This document shows positions 26,422 through 35,416 of a DNA stretch of 49,004 nt, piece by piece. A program made the translations under genes and the position numbers. Origin of the DNA: Acaryochloris sp. CRU_2_0. Lineage in GTDB: Bacteria > Cyanobacteriota > Cyanobacteriia > Thermosynechococcales > Thermosynechococcaceae. The notes below the pieces were generated by a model. The model was not told where the DNA came from. It saw only the letters and a program-made list of their open reading frames with translations, and did no database searches. Location of the stretch: assembly GCA_012034865.1 (NCBI GenBank), contig JAAUOM010000021.1, positions 1-49,004 on the forward strand, given 5' to 3'. Each line of letters starts with the position of its first letter. Position 1 is the first letter of the stretch.

Positions 26422-27893
26422 ATGACCTTTGGATTCCCAGATTCTGACGCCTTTGATAAAGGAGATGCTGACGCTCTAGAAGCCGGACTGGAACAAACCA
26501 TTCAAGACTTTGACCAGATTCAAGCTGAACTGGGGTATCAGCAAGCACAATCAGCTTTAGAAACCTTGGTACAAAAGTTGGATCTGTCTCCACGGGAGCG
26601 TGCTGGGTTAGAAGCAGAAATTGGTTCCCTGCAATCCATGCTCGACAAATTAGAAAAACAGGTGGTTTATATTGCTGTTTTTGGCATGGTTAGCCGGGGT
26701 AAGTCGTCCTTGCTCAATGCGCTCCTGGGGCAATCGGTCTTCGCCACTGGGCCAGTGCATGGCGTGACGCGACAAAGTCAGAAAGCCAGTTGGTTCATTG
26801 CAGAAGAACGGCTGGAGGATGCAGATACGATTCGGGTCTCCCTGCAAGGCATGGGTCAGTCACGGATTGAGCTAATTGACACGCCCGGTATTGATGAAAT
26901 TGACGGTGAAGTTCGAGAGCGGCTAGCCCGACAAGTTGCTCAGCAAGCGGATCTGATTCTATTCGTGATTGCGGGGGATATTACTAAAGTGGAATTTGAG
27001 GCGCTATCGGCGTTAAGGCAAGCGAGTAAACCCATTTTATTGGTGTTCAATAAAGTCGATCAATATCCCGAAGCTGATCGCAAAGCTATCTATGCAAAAA
27101 TTCGGGACGAGCGGGTGCGCGAAATTCTATCAGCGGATGAAATTGTAATGGCGGCGGCAGCACCCTTAATTGCCCAACCGATCCAATATCCCGATGGGCG
27201 ATTGGGCGCAGAATTGGTTCCTGGCACTCCTCAAGTTGAGGATTTAAAGCTGAAAATTTTAGAAGTGCTGGATCGAGAGGGCAAATCCCTAGTTGCCCTC
27301 AATACGATGCTCTATGCCGATGATATTCATGAGCGACTGATTGAGCGGAAGATGAAAATTCGCGATCGCAGTGCCAATCAAATCATCTGGCGGAGCGTCA
27401 TCGCTAAAGCGATGGCCATTGCCCTTAACCCAATCACCCTCGTCGATGTGATGAGTAGTGCCGCCATTGACATTGCCATGATCCTGACTCTTTCCAAGCT
27501 CTATGGTATTTCCATGACCCAAAAGGAGCGGTAGATTTGTTACGTAAGATTGCCCTAACGATGGGGGGGGTTGGGGTGACAGAGTTATTAACCACCTTGG
27601 GGTTAAGTTCCCTCAAAGGTCTTCTCAGTCTGGCGGCTCCGGTGACGGGTGGTGCATCCTTAGTTCCCTATCTTTCTGTGGCGATGTCTCAAGCTGCGAT
27701 CGCAGGAGTCTCTTCCTATGGAATTGGCGAAGTCAGCAAACGCTACCTTGCTAATGGGGCAGCCTGGGGGCCGCAGGGTCCAAAAACAGTTGTCAACGAG
27801 ATTCTTTCCTCCTTAGATCAAGGCTATATTTTGAATCGCATTAAGACCGAACTCCAAGCTAAATTAAAGACCACCTCAAGAATGACCTTCTAA
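26422..27893 (+). CDS. Era-like GTPase with C-terminal DUF697, frameshifted
   Basis: The N-terminal helical region is followed by a TrmE-Era type G domain: G1 GMVSRGKS at residues 88-95, G3 DTPG at 153-156, G4 NKVD at 210-213. A C-terminal DUF697 membrane-associated part (ALNPITLVDVMSSAAIDIAM; GLSSLKGLLSLAAPVTGGAS) has Gly/Ala-rich hydrophobic segments. Read literally it ends after TQKER at 27534. One missing G near 27528 (GAGCGG for GAGGCGG) restores TQKEAVDLLRKIALTMGG and a single protein of about 490 residues. In cyanobacteria this is one uninterrupted gene, which supports the correction. It may act at the inner or thylakoid membrane; its cellular role is unknown. Confidence 0.75.
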
Positions 27894-27894
27894 G

Positions 27895-28851
27895 CTAAAG
27901 GATTCTTAATTCGCCATCAACTTCTAGGCGTTTATATTCGCTTAAGCTGACGTAGCGTTCGGCTAGGGTTTCTGCGGGAGTTGGATCCAGCCAGCCCAGT
28001 TCTCGTAACAGATGAATCGCCACCGCATGTTTGGCTCGTTTGGCTCCATCTTTGACTTTGATCGCCAAACCCATGCCTTCGCCAATGCGGCCAATACATT
28101 GCACCCCTTCCGCGCCAGACTTACTCACCAATTCCCCGGCAGCTAGGGTCATTAAATCCGTATCAAACTGTCCGGGTCCAGCGACCAAATTTGGATGGTG
28201 GATCATGGCTCGCATCACCCGCTCCATGTTGAGATTATCTCCGGCGCTGATTTGGGCATAGAGGGTGGCAATCTGTTCCAGTTGCAAAAAGTAAGTGGGC
28301 ACACCACAGTCATCATGAGCCCCCATAAACTCTGCAGCGGGCATTCTTAACAATTCAGCCATGTGATTGAGGATCAGTTGCTGGATGGGGTGCCGAGCTT
28401 CCATATAGGTTTGCAAAGGCCAGTGGCACTGTTGGCACACCGCTAACATCCCCGCATGTTTCCCTGAACAATTGTGCTGAAGGGGACTTTCTAGCCCCTT
28501 AGGAATGGGGCATTGCAAGGCTGTGGAATCAATATCACAATGCCAGAGAATATTAAAAACTTGACGAACTTGCTCCAAGGTATGCTGGTGGGATCCACAG
28601 ATAATCGCCAAGTCTCGATCATTGAGATCAAAATGTGCCATGGTTCCACTGGTGGTCACCGCTAAGGCTTGCACCGGTTTCAAGGCAGAACGAATAAAAC
28701 AGGCTGTGTCTGGATCTCCGGCAATAGATAGCACCCGGCCTCTGGTATCACAGACAACGGCTGTGGCTTCATGCCTTGATTCAATAATTCCTTCCCGCAG
28801 CAGATGAATCTCCAGTGCAGGGTGGCTATGGTTGCGTTTTCCCATGGTCAT
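27895..28851 (-). CDS. L-asparaginase II (COG4448)
   Basis: About 318 residues from ATG 28851, with a further ATG at 28845. A GTG at 28944 would overlap the next gene, and the family starts near MGKRNHSHPALEI. The COG4448 asparaginase pattern is present: ALEIHLLREGIIESRHEATA, FIRSALKPVQALAV, ICGSHQHTLEQV, QHNCSGKHAGML (catalytic SxxK-type region), and LVAGPGQFDTDLM. This is the thermolabile Rhizobium-type asparaginase, distinct from AnsA/B, hydrolysing asparagine to aspartate and ammonia in the cytoplasm. It converges on the GTPase gene with one base between stops. Confidence 0.85.
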   Translation of the reverse strand: MTMGKRNHSHPALEIHLLREGIIESRHEATAVVCDTRGRVLSIAGDPDTACFIRSALKPVQALAVTTSGTMAHFDLNDRDLAIICGSHQHTLEQVRQVFNILWHCDIDSTALQCPIPKGLESPLQHNCSGKHAGMLAVCQQCHWPLQTYMEARHPIQQLILNHMAELLRMPAAEFMGAHDDCGVPTYFLQLEQIATLYAQISAGDNLNMERVMRAMIHHPNLVAGPGQFDTDLMTLAAGELVSKSGAEGVQCIGRIGEGMGLAIKVKDGAKRAKHAVAIHLLRELGWLDPTPAETLAERYVSLSEYKRLEVDGELRIL

Positions 28852-28919
28852 GGGTAAGACTCTAGCATTTGATACTGACGGGGTAAATAAGGTTTTAAAT
28901 TCCTGGCTTTTGCAGTCAC

Positions 28920-29426
28920 TCAGCGGGGGGATAGCAATAGCCACAGCCCTGATTCTATTGCCAACAGGATAGCCAATAGCGCTAAACTGCGTCGCAGACG
29001 TTTGAGGAGGGGTTGTACTTCATAGGTGCCAATCAGCCGTTCTCGGGCCAGATTTTCTGAGGGTTTGGCCCAGTATTGGCCATCATACCAACCTGTTTCT
29101 TCATAAAAGATTCTTGCTTGCAGGAGGCGATCGCACACATAGGACCAGCCGAGATAAAGCCTCAATACCAGTAACAGCAATGTTCCCGTCGCCGCAACAG
29201 CCAGAATCAGCAAACAGTGACTGAGGGACTCCGTTAAGGTAAAACTGGTCGTAGCCAGGGGGGTAGCCATCAGCCCAGCAATTCCCGCCAAAAGCAATCC
29301 CCGCTTGAGATAGGCTGGATGATCTAAAGTAGCCCACCGAAAGAAACAGGACTCTTGTAAACTCTGATATTCATGGAGAGGTTGTTGCTCAAGGGGGACA
29401 GGGCAGTGAGAAACAGGAGTGTCCAT
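28920..29426 (-). CDS. CGLD27 family (DUF1230) protein
   Basis: 168 residues: a hydrophilic start with CPVPLEQQPLHEYQSLQESC, FFRWATLDHPAYLKRGLL, two transmembrane helices (about 60-80 and 83-103 region ILAVAATGTLLLLVLRLYLG), then the conserved ARIFYEETGWYDGQYWAKPS block, RERLIGTYEVQPLLKRLRRS and a third helix. It belongs to the 'conserved in the green lineage and diatoms' set shared by cyanobacteria and chloroplasts; plant members relate to iron or photosynthesis acclimation. A membrane protein, probably thylakoid. Its end overlaps the possible long form of the asparaginase gene. Confidence 0.8.
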   Translation of the reverse strand: MDTPVSHCPVPLEQQPLHEYQSLQESCFFRWATLDHPAYLKRGLLLAGIAGLMATPLATTSFTLTESLSHCLLILAVAATGTLLLLVLRLYLGWSYVCDRLLQARIFYEETGWYDGQYWAKPSENLARERLIGTYEVQPLLKRLRRSLALLAILLAIESGLWLLLSPR

Positions 29427-29595
29427 GATTCACTCAACGCTGTCGAGGGAGAAAAGGTATAAACCTGATGCCACTAAAACCCATGCCGCTAGACGATTCA
29501 TTACAAGCCACTTACCCATCCTAAATCACTTATAGGGAAAACGGACAAGGTTCTGTCTGTTGTCATACCCAATTAGGCTCCAGTACCGCCTGCTC

Positions 29596-29964
29596 TTAAG
29601 CATGATCTTGCCAGCGTTGGTTCAACGCTTCAATGACATAATCAAGTTTGTTGACAACGAATAATTCAGCATGAGTCGCCAGCCCGATTTTCAATCTGTC
29701 TCTCAATCCACCCCCAAATAGATCACCCCCAGCAGGCAAACGAGAAATTTCAGTAATTTCGGCAAAAGACGCCTGGAAAATTGTTCCGCCTGAGAAAAAG
29801 TCACACAGATGAGGCAAAAATATAATCCTCTGATTAGTGACAAAGAGCTTGCCACCGACTGCTCGGTTACTGGATTGAGTTCTGTTGGCGAGGAATGACA
29901 GTTCTACATATTCACCCGGCCAAGCCTTAAATTTAGCAAGCCACCATCCGCCAATATTGGCCAT
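29596..29964 (-). CDS. GRAM/PH-like domain protein
   Basis: 122 residues: FKAWPGEYVELSFLANRTQS, then NRAVGGKLFVTNQRIIFLPH, FQASFAEITEISRLPAGGDL and a C-terminal helix EALNQRWQDH. The KLFVTNQRIIFLPH strand pair and the following ITEISR strand are the GRAM/bacterial PH signature, a lipid- or protein-binding fold. It is cytoplasmic, with no enzymatic motif. The gene sits alone 33 bases downstream of the TPR gene on the same strand, so co-transcription is likely. Function unknown. Confidence 0.7.
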   Translation of the reverse strand: MANIGGWWLAKFKAWPGEYVELSFLANRTQSSNRAVGGKLFVTNQRIIFLPHLCDFFSGGTIFQASFAEITEISRLPAGGDLFGGGLRDRLKIGLATHAELFVVNKLDYVIEALNQRWQDHA

Positions 29965-29997
29965 AACAGACTCTCCATTTAGGTCTGATTTTGAATT

Positions 29998-31062
29998 TTA
30001 GATCTCAGGTTTGAGCATGACTAAACTGCTATACAGGTGAAAGGCTTGATCCCACTGACTATCTTCTCGGCGCAACAAATTGATATAGGGTTCAAAGGCT
30101 CCTAAAAGTTCAATCTGCTCGATGGCCGTTTCAGCAAAGGGTGTAAAATCCGACCACACAGAAGCATGGGGAAGATTTTGAGAGAGCAAGGTCGTTAAGC
30201 CCCGCCAGTTTGCCCAGGATGTTTCTCGATCAACCTCAGTCAGGGGAATACCTTCATTAAATTGATAGGCGGCATCATAAAAGCGCAAAATACAGCTTTG
30301 GTTGGGCAAATGCAAATCACAAAATTGAGCGTGATCTTGGGTCTTTTCTTTGCGTTGGAGTTGGCCTCTGGGATCTCGATCCACCACTTCTTCAAAGATG
30401 GGCACCAGCCCTTCGACCCGGTGCGTTACGTCTTCCCAGGCAAAGGAGAAGGGATGGACTTCCTGGGCATGGTGGTTAGAAACAATGACTTGTGGAGCGG
30501 TTTGCAGGGATTCAAAATAACAGGCTTGATGAACCGTCAGGGCTTGCACCTGCGGCATTGCCACCCAGAAATTAGGAATCCCCGCAGCTCGTAATTCTTG
30601 GCCATAGACCTCCAATTCACCGATCGGTCCAATTCGATACAGACGCCAACCCCGGCTGGGAATCAAGAGTCGGGCTGTATAGGGATCTACTTGCATTACT
30701 CTGGCAAACTTGAGGGCAGCATCGGCTTTGCTGTCTGGGGGTAGAGCCTCTAGAATTAAGCTTCCTATCTCGGTTTGGCCGGGTTGAGCAATGGCTTGAT
30801 TAAGCTTTTCTTGTCGCAGCGCCTTTGCCTGCTCTTGCAGTTGTTCCAGGCTTTGACGAGCTTCTTGGGCAATTTTAGGACCATAGTCTTGCTGTAATAA
30901 AGACCGAAAAATGGCTTCCGCTTCTTCTGGCTGCGATTGAGCGGCTTGCAATTGGCCTAGATAGAGTTGTCCCCACGGATCCTCTACCGGCAAGGCTTGA
31001 ATCAGTTGGGATGCCATCTCATAATCTTGACGTTCGAGCGCTATAGCGATGTCTTGGTGCAC
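29998..31062 (-). CDS. Tetratricopeptide-like protein of cyanobacteria
   Basis: 354 residues. The first 80 form two or three TPR-like helix pairs (LERQDYEMASQLIQAL; PWGQLYLGQLQAAQSQPEEA; EAEAIFRSLLQQDYG). A charged coiled stretch (QEQAKALRQEKLNQAI) leads to an alpha-beta domain of about 220 residues (WRLYRIGPIGELEVYGQELR, VSNHHAQEVHPFSFAWEDVT, QSCILRFYDAAYQFNEGI) that I do not recognise. The ATG lies within the end of rsmE (22-base overlap), so the two genes are coupled. Soluble; role unknown. Confidence 0.7.
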   Translation of the reverse strand: MHQDIAIALERQDYEMASQLIQALPVEDPWGQLYLGQLQAAQSQPEEAEAIFRSLLQQDYGPKIAQEARQSLEQLQEQAKALRQEKLNQAIAQPGQTEIGSLILEALPPDSKADAALKFARVMQVDPYTARLLIPSRGWRLYRIGPIGELEVYGQELRAAGIPNFWVAMPQVQALTVHQACYFESLQTAPQVIVSNHHAQEVHPFSFAWEDVTHRVEGLVPIFEEVVDRDPRGQLQRKEKTQDHAQFCDLHLPNQSCILRFYDAAYQFNEGIPLTEVDRETSWANWRGLTTLLSQNLPHASVWSDFTPFAETAIEQIELLGAFEPYINLLRREDSQWDQAFHLYSSLVMLKPEI

Positions 31063-31828
31063 ACCAGTCTCCCTTGTTGAGCAGTTTGTAATTCTAAATG
31101 GGCGATCGCAATCGATACCGCCATGCAGGTTGCCGTGACCGCTCTTAAGGTGCGTCGCCCTAGGGACACGCCTTGATATCCAGCAACTTCAGCTTGTTCA
31201 AGCTCAGTCTGCGTCCATCCCCCTTCCGGGCCAATCATAACCACAATTCCAGCGGCGCTAACCGTGTTTAAACTGTGCAGCAGGTGAGGGGCTGAGGCAT
31301 CGACAGTACAAATATATTTTTGCCAAAGACGGCTCTTTTGGAAATCTTGATCGGCTAAGACTTTGGAGAGTGGGATCGCCTCCAAAATCTGAGGAATCTG
31401 TTGGCGGTGCGCTTGTTCGGCGGCTTCTGTGGCAATCCGTCGCCAGCGTTGCAGTTTATGATCACTCGGTCTCAGGAGTGTCCGCTCACTCAGAAGGGGT
31501 ACGATCTGGCTGACGCCCATTTCCGTACAACTGCGCACAACCTCGTCAAAATGATTGCCTTTAGGTGGCGCTGCCAACACCATCACGGGGAGAGCCAATT
31601 CTGTGTCTTGGACAAGGGGGCAATCACGGTGGCCTGTAGGGGGGTTGCTAGGAGTTCGGCGAGCCAGAGCTGACCTTGGCCATTCATGGCAATGAAGCGA
31701 TCGCCTGCGTGTAAGCGCAAGACATCTTGAAGATAGTGGTGTTGCTGGGAATTTAAACAGATGCCTTGACCCTGGAATTGCTCCGGTGCGATCGCTAAAC
31801 GTTGTAATTGGCCTACAAGTTTTTCCAC
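31041..31828 (-). CDS. rsmE: 16S rRNA m3U1498 methyltransferase, frameshifted
   Basis: RsmE methylates N3 of U1498 in 16S rRNA. The N-terminal PUA-like part (LNSQQHHYLQDVLRLHAGDR, FIAMNGQGQLWLAELL) is in one frame to 31583, and the SPOUT domain in the next frame contains NHFDEVVRSCTEMGVSQIVP, LLRPSDHKLQRWRRIATEAA, the knot motif VVMIGPEGGWTQTELEQAEV and SLGRRTLRAVTA. One missing base near 31607-31609 (coding AATTGG for AATTTGG) joins them into about 262 residues. The usual LRxETA motif reads LRAVTA here, an E-to-V change close to the SAM-binding loop. It is first in a likely operon with the TPR gene. Confidence 0.85.
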
Positions 31829-32000
31829 AAGCTGTTATTCACCCTGGGGTGAGTAAATATAGCTACTTCTACATAAGGTATTAAACCCAAAAAACAGATG
31901 CAAATGATCTTTTCGTTTCTCTTGGTTGCTGATCCTCAGCAAAAGCATGTCAGCACCCCTAAGTTATGTTATTTTGTAAAGGCTGTTCACACTTCACACA

Positions 32001-32078
32001 TCTGAGAATTCGGGTGTTTCTGCCCAGCTATAGCGAGCAAGAAATGCACTCAGATGGAGGTATAAACCCGAATAGGAG
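32001..32078 (+). promoter_or_regulatory. rpsB leader with interleaved complementary arms
   Basis: TCTGAG (32001-32006) can pair with CTCAGA (32049-32054), and ATTCGGGT (32008-32015) with ACCCGAAT (32066-32073). The order A-B-A'-B' makes a pseudoknot rather than nested hairpins. The last arm abuts the rpsB ribosome-binding site AGGAG (32074-32078). S2 represses rpsB through its leader in other bacteria, so this may be the site. It is inferred from base pairing only. Confidence 0.45.
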
Positions 32079-32084
32079 AAAATA

Positions 32085-32927
32085 ATGCCCGTCATCAGTT
32101 TGGCTCAAATGCTTGAGTCAGGAGTCCATTTTGGCCATCAGGCTCGCCGTTGGAACCCCAAAATGGATCCCTATATTTTTACAGAAAGAAACGGCGTTCA
32201 TATCATTGACCTCGTGCAAACTGCACAATTGATGGATGAAGCCTACAATTACGTCCGCTCTGCCTCTGAATCTGGTAAGCGGTTTTTATTCGTAGGGACA
32301 AAACGCCAAGCTGCCGGAATTATTGCCCAAGAAGCCTCCCGCTGTGGGGGATACTATGTTAACCAGCGGTGGTTAGGGGGAATGCTCACCAATTGGGCAA
32401 CCATTAAAACCCGAATTGAACGCCTCAAAGATCTAGAAAGACGCCAGGAAAGCGGCATTTTTGATCTGCTACCCAAGCAAGAAGCTTCCATGCTGCGCCG
32501 GGAGCTGGATAAATTGCAGAAATATCTAGGGGGTCTTAAGCAGATGCATAAGATCCCTGATGTAGTCGTGATCATTGACATTCGCAGAGAATATAATGCC
32601 GTTCAAGAATGTCAAAAACTGGGCTTGCCCATTGTCTCTTTGCTGGATACCAATTGTGATCCAGACTGGGTCGATATTCCTATCCCTGCTAATGATGATG
32701 CCATTCGATCCATCAAGCTGATCATTGGTAAGTTAGCCGATGCCATCTATGAAGGTCGGCATGGACAAATGGATGCTGACGCCTTTGATGATGAAGAGGA
32801 TTTTCCGGCTGCTAGCGATTTTGATGACGATGACATCGAAGACACCGACGACGATTTTGTGGAGAATGAGGATGAAGATCTAGAAGAAGCATTCTCAGCA
32901 GAAGCCGAAGACGATAGTGCCGAATGA
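32085..32927 (+). CDS. rpsB: 30S ribosomal protein S2
   Basis: 280 residues with the S2 hallmarks: [74 protein letters not shown] and [20 protein letters not shown] with [11 protein letters not shown]2 sits on the 30S head-body junction and is needed for translation initiation. The core is normal; a C-terminal acidic tail of about 45 residues ([20 protein letters not shown]) is an extension seen in some cyanobacteria. AGGAG precedes the ATG by six bases. tsf follows after a 135-base spacer holding a hairpin. Confidence 0.97.
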   Translation: MPVISLAQMLESGVHFGHQARRWNPKMDPYIFTERNGVHIIDLVQTAQLMDEAYNYVRSASESGKRFLFVGTKRQAAGIIAQEASRCGGYYVNQRWLGGMLTNWATIKTRIERLKDLERRQESGIFDLLPKQEASMLRRELDKLQKYLGGLKQMHKIPDVVVIIDIRREYNAVQECQKLGLPIVSLLDTNCDPDWVDIPIPANDDAIRSIKLIIGKLADAIYEGRHGQMDADAFDDEEDFPAASDFDDDDIEDTDDDFVENEDEDLEEAFSAEAEDDSAE

Positions 32928-32942
32928 TGCCTCCTTTGAACC

Positions 32943-32985
32943 ACACCTAAGAAAATCAAAAAGGGAATTGGGTTTTCTTAGGTGT
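32943..32985 (+). terminator. Hairpin between rpsB and tsf
   Basis: Perfect 13-bp arms ACACCTAAGAAAA (32943-32955) and TTTTCTTAGGTGT (32973-32985) flank a 17-base loop. What follows is AACTTAACTTTATAG, not a strong T tract, so it may be an attenuating or RNA-processing hairpin that sets the rpsB:tsf ratio rather than a full terminator. Confidence 0.65.
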
Positions 32986-33062
32986 AACTTAACTTTATAG
33001 CCTCAAGATCAATCCCTAAGACCATCACAGATATATCCAGACAGAAACACCGAGAAAGAACT

Positions 33063-33824
33063 ATGGCAGGAATTTCAGCCCAAGATGTTAAAGAACTGCG
33101 GGATAAAACCGGCGCAGGCATGATGGACTGCAAGAAGGCATTGCAGGAAACCGACGGTGATAAAGAGAAGGCTGTTGAGTATCTACGTAAAAAGGGTCTA
33201 GCTTCCGCTGGCAAAAAATCCGGTCGTCTGGCTGCTGAAGGCTTGGTGGATAGTTACATTCACTTTGGGGGTCAAATTGGCGTCTTAGTGGAAGTCAACT
33301 GTGAAACCGACTTCGTAGCCCGCAATGAAGCCTTTAAGGCATTGGTGCAAGATATTGCTAAGCAAATTGCCGCCTGCCCAAACGTCCTTTACGTGGATCT
33401 CGATGAAATTCCACCAGACTTTGTGGAAAAAGAGAAGGCCGTTGCGATGGGTTCGGACACCCTCAAAGGCAAGCCAGAAGCCATCAAAGAAAAAATTGTC
33501 CAAGGTAAATTAGACAAAAGTTTACGAGAACTCTGTTTACTCCATCAGGCTTATATCAAGGATCAAAGCATTACCGTGCAAGAGTTGATCCAACAAGCCA
33601 TTGCTAAGCTAGGGGAAAACATTAAAGTTCGGCGGTTTAGTCGCTTTGTCTTAGGAGAAGGACTGGAGAAAAAAGAATCCAATCTAGCAGAAGAAGTGGC
33701 CGCCCAAACCAAACCTAAAGCAGAACCAGAAGCGAAGCATGCGGCTGAGGAACAACCTACTGCTGAGGCAAAGCCTGCCGCAAGCAAAAAGAAACCCGCA
33801 AGTAAAAAAGGCAAGAAGAAGTAA
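33063..33824 (+). CDS. tsf: Elongation factor Ts
   Basis: 253 residues: N-domain [20 protein letters not shown] with [10 protein letters not shown], the TDFVARN core of the dimerisation region, then [42 protein letters not shown]-Ts recharges EF-Tu with GTP. An Ala/Lys/Glu-rich tail of about 50 residues ([13 protein letters not shown] end) is a lineage-specific extension. The stop lies inside a 19-bp direct duplication (33801-33819 and 33820-33838): without it the tail would end KKKS, so the copy removed only the last serine. It is the second gene of the rpsB-tsf operon. Confidence 0.97.
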   Translation: MAGISAQDVKELRDKTGAGMMDCKKALQETDGDKEKAVEYLRKKGLASAGKKSGRLAAEGLVDSYIHFGGQIGVLVEVNCETDFVARNEAFKALVQDIAKQIAACPNVLYVDLDEIPPDFVEKEKAVAMGSDTLKGKPEAIKEKIVQGKLDKSLRELCLLHQAYIKDQSITVQELIQQAIAKLGENIKVRRFSRFVLGEGLEKKESNLAEEVAAQTKPKAEPEAKHAAEEQPTAEAKPAASKKKPASKKGKKK

Positions 33825-33845
33825 AAAAGGTAAGAAGAAGTCCTA

Positions 33846-33880
33846 AGTGCTATCGCACTCAAGTCTTTTGCGATAGCGCT
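33846..33880. terminator. Hairpin after tsf
   Basis: Arms AGTGCTATCGCA (33846-33857) and TGCGATAGCGCT (33869-33880) make a 12-bp stem with one G-T pair and an 11-base loop, just past the tsf stop and overlapping the end of the convergent GST gene. No T tract follows, so termination would be weak, possibly bidirectional. Confidence 0.55.
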
Positions 33881-34560
33881 TTCATGCGTTGACGGCGATG
33901 ACGCTGCCAAATCTTAGGAATCACACGCATTCGACGTTTGAAGCTACTCCATTCTTCTGCACTCAATGCAATCTGCTGCCAAGTGGGTCGAACCCATAAT
34001 CGCTCAGACCAATCCTTCAATTTGGGATAATTGGTCAATGGGACTCCGAGATAGGGCATTAAATGTACGAGGGTTCCCGCTACAATTTCTGCCAAAGTCA
34101 GTTGTTCGCCTGCAAAGTAGGGACAGTTACCCAACAAATCCTCCAAAAAACTTAAGGTGTTGCCTGCCCGGAGCTGAGCATAGGGCAATTCTGCGGATTG
34201 TTCTTCGTTGGAGTTCTCGTCTTGAATCAGCAGCTTGACAATCGCAGGCAGTAACTCATTGAAGGTAACCAGTTGCACCATCCGCACCTTTGCCAAAATC
34301 ATTGCATCGGTGGGCAGGAGTGACGGAGACGGATACCTCGCTTCCAGATAATCCAGAATGGCCAGGGATTCAATGACCCGAAAATCACCATCCACTAGAA
34401 TCGGGACATGGCTAAATGGATTTAGAGCCAGAAATTCAGGTGCAAATTGTCCACCTCCTAAATCAACCGGAATTAATTCAAACGGCAGTTGCTTTTCTAA
34501 AAGCGCTAACCAGACGGGACGGGCATAGGCGGAAGGACGAGCGTAGTAAAGTTTCAGCAT
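33859..34560 (-). CDS. Glutathione S-transferase under TetR control
   Basis: 233 residues: MLKLYYARPSAYARPVWLAL (S/Y at the active-site region), LNPFSHVPILVDGDFRVIES with cis-Pro and the ES motif, and the helical domain GNCPYFAGEQLTLAEIVAGT, ending in a basic tail (RRMRVIPKIWQRHRRQRMKA). It detoxifies electrophiles with glutathione in the cytosol. It is directly downstream of a TetR gene on the same strand, and a perfect palindrome (34589-34610) lies 28 bases before its ATG, so repression by that TetR protein is likely. The basic C-terminal tail beyond the usual GST length is unusual. Confidence 0.85.
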   Translation of the reverse strand: MLKLYYARPSAYARPVWLALLEKQLPFELIPVDLGGGQFAPEFLALNPFSHVPILVDGDFRVIESLAILDYLEARYPSPSLLPTDAMILAKVRMVQLVTFNELLPAIVKLLIQDENSNEEQSAELPYAQLRAGNTLSFLEDLLGNCPYFAGEQLTLAEIVAGTLVHLMPYLGVPLTNYPKLKDWSERLWVRPTWQQIALSAEEWSSFKRRMRVIPKIWQRHRRQRMKALSQKT

Positions 34561-34588
34561 GAGAGTGTGATATCCAATAGAAAGAACA

Positions 34589-34610
34589 AAACAGACCGAT
34601 CGGTCTGTTT
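34589..34610. promoter_or_regulatory. Palindromic TetR operator before the GST gene
   Basis: A perfect 22-bp palindrome with core AGACCGATCGGTCT and flanking AAAC...GTTT. The same 14-bp core occurs at 35236-35249 next to the tetR start. The spacing resembles NemR-type sites (TAGACC-N4-GGTCTA). Confidence 0.85.
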
Positions 34611-34624
34611 AAGGGTAAAAAAAT

Positions 34625-35224
34625 TTAACCTGTAGCGGCGAGCTGCTCCTGAATATAGGTTTGCAGGTGCTGTAAGCTGTGTTTTAGATAGGACGGATCA
34701 CCATAGAGTTTACTAAGCATGACGGCACCCTCAATGGTGGCAATCAAGACCGTAGCAACGCTATCGGCATCAACGGTGGCCTGGAATTCGCCACGTTTGA
34801 TCCCTTGATTAACAATGCGTTGGATTAAAAAACGCCACGCATCCATTGCCTGTTGTGCCCGTTCTCGTAAGGCGGGATGGGTATCGTCACTTTCTATGGC
34901 TGTATTGAGAATGGGACATCCCCCCTGAACAGGCGGATCCTCCAACATATGCTCATAAACCCTGAGGATAGTCATCAATCGATCCACCCCATGACGCTTT
35001 CCTTTTAACGCACCCCTGAGTTTCTGCTGGACAAGATGAACAGCAAAGTCAAAGGCTGCTAGCGCTAGCTCATCTTTGCTACGGAAATGGTTATAGATTC
35101 CCCCCTTTTGTAAGCCGGTAACCCGCATCAAATCTGACAGGGAAGACCCTGAATACCCTTGCTGGTTAAACAGAATCGCGGCTTGCTCGATAATATGTGT
35201 TTTGGTTTTTTGAGCCTTTGACAT
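34625..35224 (-). CDS. TetR family transcriptional regulator
   Basis: 199 residues. The N-terminal helix-turn-helix is classic (THIIEQAAILFNQQGYSGSS, LSDLMRVTGLQKGGIYNHFR, SKDELALAAFDFAV). The ligand domain contains GGCPILNTAIESDDTHPALR with a cysteine at the position used for electrophile sensing in NemR-like members, and ends with a helix-rich TYIQEQLAATG. It probably represses itself and the GST gene 64 bases downstream through two AGACCGATCGGTCT sites. Its signal is likely an electrophile or quinone, by analogy with NemR; that is inference. Full length. Confidence 0.9.
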   Translation of the reverse strand: MSKAQKTKTHIIEQAAILFNQQGYSGSSLSDLMRVTGLQKGGIYNHFRSKDELALAAFDFAVHLVQQKLRGALKGKRHGVDRLMTILRVYEHMLEDPPVQGGCPILNTAIESDDTHPALRERAQQAMDAWRFLIQRIVNQGIKRGEFQATVDADSVATVLIATIEGAVMLSKLYGDPSYLKHSLQHLQTYIQEQLAATG

Positions 35225-35235
35225 CTATGAATAAG

Positions 35236-35249
35236 AGACCGATCGGTCT
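35236..35249. promoter_or_regulatory. Palindromic TetR operator before tetR
   Basis: The 14-bp palindrome AGACCGATCGGTCT lies 12 bases before the tetR ATG, matching the core of the larger site at 34589-34610. Two exact copies, one before each gene of the pair, argue for autoregulation plus target control. Confidence 0.85.
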
Positions 35250-35301
35250 TTCTAAGCGTAGCAAATAGAGTTGCACAAGACAAGAACTGCTTAATAGCCA
35301 A

Positions 35302-35415
35302 CTAGTACCACTAGGCGGAGGGAAATAAGGTAAAAGGCAAAAGGTAAAGGGTAAAAACCTTGAAACATAATCTTTTTAGCAGTTTTAAAGGGTTGCTGCA
35401 TTGATGCCAAAATGG
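35302..35415. repeat. Dispersed STRR-type repeat (copy 2)
   Basis: Begins CTAGTACCACT and follows the same order as 26221-26335: GGTAAAAGGC, AAAAGGTAAA, GGGTAAAAACCTTG, ATCTTTTTAG and GTTGCTGCATTGATG. It fills the gap between the tetR promoter and the end of cobB. Confidence 0.7.
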
Positions 35416-35416
35416 A

